The position numbers and the translations under genes are program-made. Under the pieces are notes generated by a model. That model saw only the letters and a program-made list of their open reading frames with translations. It made no database searches and was not told the origin of the DNA. A DNA stretch of 64,000 nt. Origin: Magicicada septendecula (lineage: Eukaryota; Arthropoda; Insecta; Hemiptera; Cicadidae). The stretch is from contig CM068373.1 in the NCBI GenBank assembly GCA_034769895.1, forward strand, positions 433,547,080 to 433,611,079. The letters run 5' to 3'. Within the stretch, counting starts at the first letter, position 1. Every line of letters starts with the position of its first letter. Positions 9,841-18,147 of this stretch are shown one piece after another.

Positions 9841-10159
9841 TGAAAAACTGAGCGAAGAGTAGGGGAGGGGGAATACCATCCAATTGGAGATGCATCCACC
9901 CTCCCATCATTCGTACTGTAGGAAAGAGGGCTGCGATTGAGAGGGTATTACGAAATTAAAGTACACGAAAATTGTTATAAATGACTACATTTATTAATAT
10001 AAAAAACACATACATTAAAAGTTGTGTGTACATATATAATATTCTAAAAAGCAACATAGTATTTACAGTAAAAAAAACAATAATATACAGCATGCGTTTA
10101 ATTCTGTCTGCGCACTGTGTTGGACAGCGGATTGTATACGTTGAGAGAATCGTGCAGTA

Positions 10160-10438
10160 TCATGCAGTAGGTCGCGGTCTGAGCGGGAAATTGCTCGTGG
10201 ACTCGAACTCCAATCTGACGTCAACCGACGAAGACTTGAGCGACTCGTCCTCTCTGCTACAATCGAAGACGAATAGCGGTGCTCTCGCTATGAACTCTGT
10301 TGGTGTTAGAAGTACGTTGGGTTGAGTTCTACGGTAGTACGATTTTTGAAATCGTGAATACACATCGTACAGCAGAGCGTAACGTCCGTTATCGATATCC
10401 AGGTTTAGAACATTCCCTGACCGAGGCAGGTTTCTCAC
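10160..10438 (-). pseudogene. Virion-protein-like C-terminal fragment (left)
   Basis: A 92-codon frame containing FQKSYYRRTQ, LTPTEFI and FDCSREDESLKSSSVDVRLEFES. As recalled, the block FQxSYY...LLxPxxF...DCSxQxExLKxxxVDVRLEFE recurs in structural proteins accompanying protein-primed PolB genes in arthropods. The upstream part is a glutamine/proline-rich repeat with an in-frame stop, and the expected N-terminal portion is absent. The frame also ends early, where relatives usually continue. It is therefore treated as a degenerate fragment or a single exon. Whether it belongs to the major capsid protein or another virion protein is not settled. Confidence 0.45.
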
Positions 10439-10689
10439 CAGGTGTTGCTGCGGCTGAGGCTATGGCTGCTGCGACTGAGGCTGTGGCTGCGACTGTTGCG
10501 GATGTGACCGAAAAATAAAATATAACAACATGTACAGACGTGGAATTAATATATGTATACATAAGATGAATAAGACCCCCCCCTCCAACTAGCCAATCAA
10601 AACGTTCACACGCTGTGATAACATATGGGCAGTCAGCATCTTTTTGTAAGCGAATAAAAATAACTGCATACTCCCACCCGTAAAGTTCT

Positions 10690-10880
10690 AATGAATTTGA
10701 ACTCAGTGAATTGTAATAAATAATTTTTAAACATTAAATACGAGTTTATTCTTACCGTCAGTTACTGGTCCGTGTGCCTCCGCCTCTTCACGTTAGGACC
10801 AGCAGCGTCGTCGGATAGCGTACGTTTACGCGTTTTGTAGTATCCGTACGCGAGCTTTGACCGTGGCTGCAGTTGTATTT
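10690..10880 (-). repeat. Duplicate of the polymerase 3' end (left)
   Basis: This repeats the last 40 or so codons of the polymerase and the following non-coding sequence, about 480 bp beyond the gene's own 3' end. It keeps a stop codon in the same place and a GGTAAG block after it. Both copies are followed by a CATCTTATG...TTATATTTTATTTTT module. Mirror at 22030-22220. Confidence 0.75.
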
Positions 10881-11221
10881 TACTGAAAAAATAAAATATA
10901 ACAACATGTACACATAAGATGAATAAGACCTCCCACTTAGCCCCTCAAAACGTTCACACACTGCGATAACAAATGAGCAGTCAGCATCTTGTTGTAAGTG
11001 AATAAAAATAACTGTATACTACATCCCCCCTACGATCATATGTGAAGGTCTCGATGGAAGTCGAATAAATTAACCACGACTTGCATCCTGTTTCACGCGG
11101 TTAAACCGCCGTCGTCTAGTCGCCTACCTCCCCCTTCCCCGTGAAGGTCAATTGAATTTGCACTGTGTGAATTGTATTACATACTTTTATACATGAAATA
11201 CGAGTTTATTCTTACCGTGAG

Positions 11222-14200
11222 TTACTGGTCCATGTACCTCTGCCTCTTCATGTTAGGACCAGCATCGTCATCGGTTAACGTACGTTTACACGTTCTGTAG
11301 TGTCCGTACGCGAGTGTAGTTATGCCGTCGTCCAGTACGTACCTCTTATCGTCATAAGGTGACAGGGAAAGTTTCGTTACACGTTGCGTATACAGCTTAT
11401 GACGATCGCTTCGTATACACTCGGCAGAGGTGAAAACCGTACGACTACCGAAAAGACACTCACTGTACAACCGATGACGTAACCTTTTTTTTATTGCCGT
11501 CCTTGGCACACCTTTCGCCACCTTTTTGTCGGTGCAGTCGGACAACAGGAGCGAGTAACATTTAGCTCTGAGTCCGACGAATTCTCTGATGGGTTTCCCA
11601 TTGGTTTCATCCTTGAACTTCCCCACGACCTTTTTGTTGTCGTCGCAATTACAAGGATGATCTGCGGGATAGTCCGACGTGTCGAAAAGGTGGAGATCCT
11701 CTTTCATATCAGAGTACACGTCGTCAGTCCTTATGTTGTAAAGTAAACTGTCCGTGTCAGTCATTAGTAATGTCAATCGTCGTCCGTACTTGGCGACAGC
11801 GTAACGATAATGAAAATCGTACATTATCAATTCGCTGACATCGAGTACTGTGAAGCCGACGTACACTGGACGGGAAAGGAATATCGTCCTCTGTCGTAAG
11901 GCCAGACCGACCAAGTCGTCAGTGTAGCGGATCATACGCTCTAGTCGTGGATTGGAAACAAGTTTCTGCAGCCGTCGTTCGTTAGAGACTAGTTGGAAGT
12001 CTATTCGTTTCCTCACGTTCTCCAGCGATTTACCATAGACAGCGTTGACCATCAGTTTGAAAAAATCCTTTTCAAAACTGTTGGTGGCTGCTGCTCTCTT
12101 TTGCGTGTTGAAATCGATAAACGGTTTCAACCACGCTCTCTGTTTAAAACTCAACACCCTATGGATCGCTTTCAATTTTAGACCAAGATTCAGATACAAC
12201 TTTAAATTTCGAAAATGGAGAACGTATTTTTGCTTGTCGTCCAAAGTCGTCAGCAACTTGGGAACGGACGACGAAGGCGTTTCTGATCCGTTATACCCTT
12301 TTGTATAGTGTAGTCGTGTGTGGAGTCGTCGAGAGTACGGTGAAAGTGTGTCAGGATTGACGCAGGAACGCACGGGCGCTAGTGGATAATCGGAGTGAAG
12401 GTCATGAAGTTCAGATGGATAGTGTAGGTCGACCTCAAGTATGTAGCCCATGTCACTGTCATCACTCAGAGTACGTACGTCCAGTGAGTAGATCTCGTTA
12501 CGATCGAGCCATCTAAAGTCGCCGTAAGGGAGTGGTTGTGACATGGCTGCACCGTAAAGGTTGTTGCAGTCAGTGTACAATATGAAAGAGGTCGGCTTTG
12601 AAGCATCATACTGATCAGCGATTAGCGGGTTGTTGGCCTTGGCATAGCGGTTGGGTACCATGCTAACACCGCCGCGAACAGCTGATTCAATAAAAAGATG
12701 CTGATCTATATCCGTCAACAGCTCCAGTCGCACACCGGTCATCTTTAACATCGCGTGCCAAGCGACGCCGGGAAGCGAGTAAAGATGAGCCGGATCGATC
12801 TGGTAGTACCGCATGGCCATCTCACGGAACGCCTCGAAGACGTCGGCCAGCAGCAGTACGTCTGTTTTAAGATAAAGATCGTGATAATCGCCCAGCGTAC
12901 GGATTCCGAAAGTCTGCCACACGTTCTGCGCGTGAGCGTAATCTTCGTCCGACACGGGCGATTCACTCAGCCTGTTGAAAAAGTGTTCGCGTGCGGGCAG
13001 ACGTGTTTCGTCGAACTTCTCGCTACCCGTCATGTAATCGTAAGGGTACACCCCCTTACGTAAGAGTAGCTCGAAGTGTTCTTCGAAACATTGTTTTGTT
13101 AAAGCGAATTCCGCACCGCTCGCGCGCAAGTTTCCAACAAGTGTGTCCAAGGACGTGTTCAAAAATTGCAACGTGTCTACGAAACGCAGGGCACCCAACG
13201 TGACCGATACGAAGCGTTCACTAGTGGTAGCGATACAAGTGAGATTCTCATCGTTGTATTTACCCAACCCTTGTATCAAGTGATGTGCGTCGTAACCTCG
13301 TAAGTTATGGAAAAAGACGGGAATATGTTGGGGAGTCTTGCAGTTGAGGTTACATACGTTGTGAGCTGCGCCAAGGTATCGTCCAGTCAGATGACAATGG
13401 TTGCGCACCTTGACGTCATCGGTCAGTGGTTTTTCACAGAGATGGCATACGACGGCATTCGTGAAAGATAATACGTCACGATCACTCATAGTCATGGGGA
13501 CAATGGTACGCATGATCCTGTACAGTTCACGCTCTTCAACGATTAGTCTATCGAGAAAGGTTTCTATCACGTTCTCACCGCGATAAACGACCTGAGGTTT
13601 GAAAATGTTACGCTCGTGGTCGACTATGAGGTAGGAGAAACCTGAAGGAAGATGTAACGACTCCGTTGTGGTGGACGATGTGTGCGGAGGAGCGTCGCAG
13701 CGATGACAAGGCACAATGAACGATTCAAAGTCTGCATATATCGCGAAAGGGACTTTATGGCAGTAAGTGTAATTTTTGAAGCACATAACCTTCTCCTTCT
13801 CTTTCGTGGGTAAACGAATTCTTTGTTCACCGTACGGTGAACAGTGTGGGACGTGTTCGGTAAGGAGTCGTTCTTCGCAGAACCTGTGCAGACAGTAATC
13901 ACAATAGAATGAACGGGCTTTGTGTTTGGTTAGTGAAGACAGTAAGCGACTCATATTTTTTATTAAACAGTAATGTTTTCGGTCGTCAGTGGTAAGAAGT
14001 AATAGATTAACGTGATGTCGTCTGCCTCTTGAAGGAGTTATTCGTAACGGGTAAATTTCTTTTTCTTCGTATCCAAAAACATTTATGGAAACTTCAGAAT
14101 TGTCTCGTTCGAACTTCACAATGTCGCATAGTTGGGCTGGATAAGTTATACCAGAAGTGATGATACTGTGGAAATGTGATCTATATTTGGATACACGGTC

Positions 14201-14779
14201 GCTGTGCGAGTGTTGTGGAAACAGTGCCGCCAACACTGACCATACGAAACACATTTGATCGCCTTCATTGTTCACATTGATGATGGCATTATTACGAGAC
14301 AATTCGAGGGGTGTACGGATGAAACTGGAAGCGGCCAGCGGTTGGTACCGTGAGAGAACGAGTTCCAAAACGACGATGTGGTCCAACGCCCAACCGCTAC
14401 CCTCGCGTGTGAATTTATAAATCGATTCGATAATTTTTTCGTACGAAGCTTCTAAACGGTCGGGTAACTCGTGTTTGTCACCGATCAGCGTCGTATGACA
14501 TCGACCGTGAAAATAGGCTTGGGTCGTCACTTCTTCTTCCTCGTCCGTGTCAGCGTTTACGATGTACTTGACAAATCTCGCTTTAACTGTTATATGCCAC
14601 TTTATAGTAAGCAATCGTGTCAGTTCGTTTACAATGTCCGTACGTAACGTATCATGCATTTCATCGAAAAAGGTTATGACATCGTTGACACATCCTTCGT
14701 CCTCCGTAACAGGCGTGTAAACGTACGACACCAACGCGCCACGCAACGAATGTTTACAATCAACAGTAAACGAGTGCAT
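11222..14779 (-). CDS. Protein-primed family-B DNA polymerase, intact copy (left arm)
   Basis: An uninterrupted 1185-aa frame. Residues near 176 (CFVWS), 256 (HHVNLLLL) and 268 (HYCLI) form a Cys/His arrangement of unknown function, suggestive of a papain-like fold. A C2H2-like zinc motif (YCDYC...H...C) lies near 293-315. The exonuclease box YADFESF is at about 349. An endonuclease-VII-like zinc insert (CHLC...NHCHLTGRYLG...CNLNC) spans about 443-480. Exo II HNLRGYD is near 491-497 and Exo III YLKTD near 636. Polymerase motif A is DCNNLYG (about 736), motif B KLMVNAVYGK (about 911) and motif C MTDTDS (about 1008). All catalytic residues are present. This is the protein-primed class used by Polintons, adintoviruses and bidnaviruses, so a terminal-protein mechanism is inferred. 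Its promoter is at 14851-14886. Confidence 0.93.
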   Translation of the reverse strand: MHSFTVDCKHSLRGALVSYVYTPVTEDEGCVNDVITFFDEMHDTLRTDIVNELTRLLTIKWHITVKARFVKYIVNADTDEEEEVTTQAYFHGRCHTTLIGDKHELPDRLEASYEKIIESIYKFTREGSGWALDHIVVLELVLSRYQPLAASSFIRTPLELSRNNAIINVNNEGDQMCFVWSVLAALFPQHSHSDRVSKYRSHFHSIITSGITYPAQLCDIVKFERDNSEVSINVFGYEEKEIYPLRITPSRGRRHHVNLLLLTTDDRKHYCLIKNMSRLLSSLTKHKARSFYCDYCLHRFCEERLLTEHVPHCSPYGEQRIRLPTKEKEKVMCFKNYTYCHKVPFAIYADFESFIVPCHRCDAPPHTSSTTTESLHLPSGFSYLIVDHERNIFKPQVVYRGENVIETFLDRLIVEERELYRIMRTIVPMTMSDRDVLSFTNAVVCHLCEKPLTDDVKVRNHCHLTGRYLGAAHNVCNLNCKTPQHIPVFFHNLRGYDAHHLIQGLGKYNDENLTCIATTSERFVSVTLGALRFVDTLQFLNTSLDTLVGNLRASGAEFALTKQCFEEHFELLLRKGVYPYDYMTGSEKFDETRLPAREHFFNRLSESPVSDEDYAHAQNVWQTFGIRTLGDYHDLYLKTDVLLLADVFEAFREMAMRYYQIDPAHLYSLPGVAWHAMLKMTGVRLELLTDIDQHLFIESAVRGGVSMVPNRYAKANNPLIADQYDASKPTSFILYTDCNNLYGAAMSQPLPYGDFRWLDRNEIYSLDVRTLSDDSDMGYILEVDLHYPSELHDLHSDYPLAPVRSCVNPDTLSPYSRRLHTRLHYTKGYNGSETPSSSVPKLLTTLDDKQKYVLHFRNLKLYLNLGLKLKAIHRVLSFKQRAWLKPFIDFNTQKRAAATNSFEKDFFKLMVNAVYGKSLENVRKRIDFQLVSNERRLQKLVSNPRLERMIRYTDDLVGLALRQRTIFLSRPVYVGFTVLDVSELIMYDFHYRYAVAKYGRRLTLLMTDTDSLLYNIRTDDVYSDMKEDLHLFDTSDYPADHPCNCDDNKKVVGKFKDETNGKPIREFVGLRAKCYSLLLSDCTDKKVAKGVPRTAIKKRLRHRLYSECLFGSRTVFTSAECIRSDRHKLYTQRVTKLSLSPYDDKRYVLDDGITTLAYGHYRTCKRTLTDDDAGPNMKRQRYMDQ

Positions 14780-14850
14780 TGTTTGAAGTAATAATCACAA
14801 CAACCACATATAAGCAAAACAATTACTTGCTTGCTTGAGGAACAACAGAA

Positions 14851-14886
14851 GACTGAACGCTGGCGGCGATCCCCTCTCCTCTTATA
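14851..14886 (-). promoter_or_regulatory. TATA/Inr core promoter of the polymerase gene (left)
   Basis: On the minus strand TATAAGAGG (14878-14886) is followed, about 32 bases downstream, by an arthropod-type TCAGTC initiator (14851-14856). The start codon lies about 70 bases further on. The mirror is at 18041-18076. Confidence 0.7.
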
Positions 14887-14893
14887 CTATCTA

Positions 14894-14971
14894 TGGCGGC
14901 TGCGCGCGCAGCTATCCCCTCTCCGCCCACACCGGCTGCACGCGCAGCTATCCTCTCTCCGCTCCCACCGA
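14894..14971 (-). repeat. 36-bp promoter-proximal tandem repeat, two units (left)
   Basis: Units read GCGGAGAGGGGATAGCTGCG on the minus strand and contain the palindrome GCTGCGCGCGCAGC (one unit has a T). The right arm has three units (17929-18036), so copy number differs between arms. Confidence 0.85.
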
Positions 14972-15169
14972 CAGCGATCCCCACTACCGACTGCACTCGC
15001 AGTGATTCCTTCAGCTCTCTCCAGCGATGCAGGACGGGGGAGAATGTACTGGGGCAAACGTGCATTCTTTCTGCAGATGTATTTCACTGGTGGCAGAAGA
15101 AAAATAAAATATAACATCATGTGCAGACGCGGAAATAAAATATGTACGCATAAGATGATGAAGACTTAC

Positions 15170-15337
15170 ATATGTACATTGACAACAGACAGCGATGATG
15201 ACGATGCGGTCGTTATTTCGTCATCAACATGGGACTCCATATCCCGGATGGATAAATTTCTGAGTGTTCTGGACTCTGCTTCGTTGGTGTACAGGGCATT
15301 GGTGTACATGGAAACATTAGTAGTACCGTTATCATCG
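15170..15337 (-). pseudogene. Candidate internal exon of a structural gene (left)
   Basis: A 168-bp segment bounded by a polypyrimidine tract plus CAG on its 5' side and GTAAGT on its 3' side. It is open in the frame that gives ...TNALYTNEAESRTLRNLS...MESHVDDE. The mirror copy at 17554-17721 has the same boundaries. No family is recognised. It follows the IRKKYRAYK frame and could be its next exon. Confidence 0.35.
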
Positions 15338-15437
15338 CTGAAAAGAAGGGTATATCACACAAAGTAAAATTAGAATAACAATTTGTAACACACAATTTGT
15401 AGCGCACCAGTGTTCAGCAACATATTAGTTGCAAAGT

Positions 15438-15932
15438 TCACAGGATATCTAGCTCAACTGTCGATGCGCGCGCAACTGTTGTAAAAAAGCCGTTACGTGC
15501 ATGCGCAAATAATTCCAATGCGCATGCGCAAAGGACTGAAAAAAGAGATGATTTACATATTAAAAGTACGCTTAAGCCGTAGACATGATATTTAACGTAT
15601 ACGTGGTTTTTGATCTTGAAAAAACATTCGTCTACCTCCACGTAATACATATCGTACAGAAGAGTACCGAGAATCGGTTTGTAACTTCTGGTTAACGTTT
15701 CTACCTCTTCAAGGATCCCATGTTTATACGCACGGTATTTCTTCCGTATGTCATCGCTGATCGTGTCGATATCATGGGCTAGTTGTTTCTCCTTCTTTTC
15801 GTTCATCTTGATAAACGGTAGTACACCGATTACGTCAGTGACACCGAGACATCTGTATCTACCCGAACGATCGATGACTGTTTTAATTAACGGTGAACAG
15901 CTGTTACGTGCATTTATGCGAACAGTCTGCAA
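15438..15932 (-). pseudogene. Structural-protein-like fragment with IRKKYRAYK block (left)
   Basis: A 164-codon frame. The first 40 codons overlap the 103-bp tandem repeats and look spurious. The core, about residues 43-90, contains KEKQLAHDIDTISDDIRKKYRAYKHG split across two helical stretches, then YKPILGTLLYD. A block IRKKYRALKxGxxEED...FKPIxxPL is recalled from a protein that travels with PolB elements in arthropods. The tail after CFFKIKNHVYV is hydrophobic and ends at no domain boundary. It may be one exon of a spliced gene or a relic. Mirror at 16959-17453. Confidence 0.4.
15498..15534. promoter_or_regulatory. TGCGCATGCGC-type palindromic sites (left)
   Basis: TGCATGCGCAAAT and ATGCGCATGCGCAAAG lie 20 bases apart. 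They resemble the NRF-1/erect-wing binding site. Mirror near 17357-17393. Functional status unknown. Confidence 0.3.
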
Positions 15933-16235
15933 CTGTTTCCATTTTCCCAGAACATGTGTATTTACCCGAACGGTCGACGACTGTTTTAGTTAACAGTGAA
16001 CAGCTGTTACATGCATGTATGCGAACAGTCTACAACTGTTTTTTATTTTTTCAGGACACATGTATTTACCCGAACGCACGACGACTGAGTTAGTAAACAG
16101 TGAACAGCTGTTATCTGCATTTATGCGAACAGTCTACAATAGTTTTTTTAATTTTCCGAGACACTTATACTTACCTGAACGCTCGATGACTGTTTTAGTT
16201 AACAGTGAACAGTTGTTACGTGCATTTGTGCGAGC
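15890..16235. repeat. Tandem array of about 103 bp, roughly four units (left of centre)
   Basis: Units contain AACAGCTGTTACGTGCATTT, GCGAACAGTCTGCAACTGTT and a CCCGAACG...GACTGTTTTAG block. Internal CAG-GTAAGT-like sites on the minus strand make the units look like repeated exon/intron pieces. Mirror at 16656-17000. Confidence 0.8.
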
Positions 16236-16655
16236 AGTCGGGGGTTATGAGAGTTCGAATACACTATCTTCCCCATGTTAACGGACGGGAGGTGGGTGGG
16301 GGTAGTCACGGAGTTTGAGGATGTTGGCCATGCTGGAAAAGTCGTCGCCCATGTTGGAAAATTTGTCGACCAATCATTGATGACCTCCGGGCGGCGACCG
16401 GGCGGCGGCCAGGCGGCGGATGGCGAACGGTGGTTAGATTTGAGAGTCAGTGGTGTCATCTGGTTCGCCATCCGCCGCCTGGCCGCCGCCCGGTCGCCGC
16501 CCGGAGGTCATCAATGATTGGTCGACAAATTTTCTAACATGGGCGACGACTTTTCCAGCATGGCCAACATCCTCAAACTCCGTGACTACCCCCACCCACC
16601 TCCCGTCCGTTAACATGGGGAAGATAGTGTATTCGAACTCTCATAACCCCCGACT
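16236..16655. repeat. Central 420-bp mini-palindrome bearing element termini
   Basis: Two inverted arms of about 193 bp surround a 34-bp unpaired centre (16429-16462). The outer 42 bp of each arm (AGTCGGGGGTTATG... to CCCCATG) is a diverged copy of the giant element's own terminal tip. The inside carries GGCCATG(C/T)TGGAAAAG subterminal repeats and a GGCGGCGACCGGGCGGCGG stretch like the outer GC-rich zone. It therefore looks like a miniature element of the same family. Its flanks, GCGAGC and GCTCGC, are inverted rather than direct, so it is the hinge of the big palindrome and not a later insertion. Confidence 0.88.
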
Positions 16656-17000
16656 GCTCGCACAAATGCACGTAACAACTGTTCACTGTTAACTAAAACA
16701 GTCATCGAGCGTTCAGGTAAGTATAAGTGTCTCGGAAAAATAAAAAAACTATTGTAGACTGTTCGCATAAATGCAGATAACAGCTGTTCACTGTTTACTA
16801 ACTCAGTCGTCGTGCGTTCGGGTAAATACATGTGTCCTGAAAAAATAAAAAACAGTTGTAGACTGTTCGCATACATGCATGTAACAGCTGTTCACTGTTA
16901 AATAAAACAGTCGTCGACCGTTCGGGTAAATACACATGTTCTGGGAAAATGGAAACAGTTGCAGACTGTTCGCATAAATGCACGTAACAGCTGTTCACCG
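16656..17000. repeat. Tandem array of about 103 bp, roughly four units (right of centre)
   Basis: Reverse-complement mirror of 15890-16235 with a few substitutions. Confidence 0.8.
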
Positions 17001-17453
17001 TTAATTAAAACAGTCATCGATCGTTCGGGTAGATACAGATGTCTCGGTGTCACTGACGTAATCGGTGTACTACCGTTTATCAAGATGAACGAAAAGAAGG
17101 AGAAACAACTAGCCCATGATATCGACACGATCAGCGATGACATACGGAAGAAATACCGTGCGTATAAACATGGGATCCTTGAAGAGGTAGAAACGTTAAC
17201 CAGAAGTTACAAACCGATTCTCGGTACTCTTCTGTACGATATGTATTACGTGGAGGTAGACGAATGTTTTTTCAAGATCAAAAACCACGTATACGTTAAA
17301 TATCATGTCTACGGCTTAAGCGTACTTTTAATATGTCAATCATCTCTTTTTTCAGTCCTTTGCGCATGCGCATTGGAATTATTTGCGCATGCACGTAACG
17401 GCTTTTTTACAACAGTTGCGCGCGCATCGACAGTTGAGCTAGATATCCTGTGA
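16959..17453 (+). pseudogene. Structural-protein-like fragment with IRKKYRAYK block (right)
   Basis: Mirror of 15438-15932, also 164 codons and almost identical; one visible change is Q for K in the LLIC.SS segment. The core retains DDIRKKYRAYKHG and YKPILGTLLYD. Interpretation as for the left copy: an exon or relic of a virion-associated gene, followed by the candidate exon at 17554-17721. The equal state of both copies suggests this gene was already in this form when the palindrome formed. Confidence 0.4.
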
Positions 17454-17553
17454 ACTTTGCAACTAATATGTTGCTGAACACTGGTGCGCTACAAATTGTG
17501 TGTTACAAATTGTTATTCTAATTTTACTTTGTGTGATATACCCTTCTTTTCAG

Positions 17554-17721
17554 CGATGATAACGGTACTACTAATGTTTCCATGTACACCAATGCCCTGT
17601 ACACCAACGAAGCAGAGTCCAGAACACTCAGAAATTTATCCATCCGGGATATGGAGTCCCATGTTGATGACGAAATAACGACCGCATCGTCATCATCGCT
17701 GTCAGTTGTCAATGTACATAT
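17554..17721 (+). pseudogene. Candidate internal exon of a structural gene (right)
   Basis: 168 bp between CCCTTCTTTTCAG and GTAAGT, open throughout in the frame containing TNALYTNEAESRTLRNLS. Mirror of 15170-15337. No family recognised. Confidence 0.35.
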
Positions 17722-17928
17722 GTAAGTCTTCATCATCTTATGCGTACATATTTTATTTCCGCGTCTGCACATGATGTTATATTTTATTTTTCTTCTGCCA
17801 CCAGTGAAATACATCTGCAGAAAGAATGCACGTTTGCCCCAGTACATTCTCCCCCGTCCTGCATCGCTGGAGAGAGCTGAAGGAATCACTGCGAGTGCAG
17901 TCGGTAGTGGGGATCGCTGTCGGTGGGA

Positions 17929-18036
17929 GCGGAGAGAGGATAGCTGCGCGTGCAGCCGGTGTGGGCGGAGAGGGGATAGCTGCGCGCGCAGCCGGTGGTG
18001 GCGGAGAGGGGATAGCTGCGCGCGCAGCCGCCATAG
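17929..18036 (+). repeat. 36-bp promoter-proximal tandem repeat, three units (right)
   Basis: Starts at 17929, 17965 and 18001. Each unit holds GCTGCGCGCGCAGC or a one-base variant and lies immediately upstream of the polymerase TATA box. Confidence 0.88.
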
Positions 18037-18040
18037 ATAG

Positions 18041-18076
18041 TATAAGAGGAGAGGGGATCGCCGCCAGCGTTCAGTC
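18041..18076 (+). promoter_or_regulatory. TATA/Inr core promoter of the polymerase gene (right)
   Basis: TATAAGAGG at 18041-18049 and TCAGTC at 18071-18076, with 32 bases from the first T to the presumed +1 A. The start codon is at 18148. Confidence 0.7.
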
Positions 18077-18147
18077 TTCTGTTGTTCCTCAAGCAAGCAA
18101 GTAATTGTTTTGCTTATATGTGGTTGTTGTGATTATTACTTCAAACA

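Noticed and set aside
11993..13902. Open frames opposite or out of phase with the polymerase gene (and mirror 19022-20931)
   Set aside because: They are shadows of the conserved polymerase coding sequence, with no independent support.
16236..16655. The centre as a simple late miniature-transposon insertion
   Set aside because: Its flanks are inverted (GCGAGC/GCTCGC), not a direct duplication, and it lies exactly at the symmetry centre of the large palindrome.
16275..16692. Open frames running through the palindrome centre on both strands
   Set aside because: They read the same inverted repeat in both directions and have no protein features.
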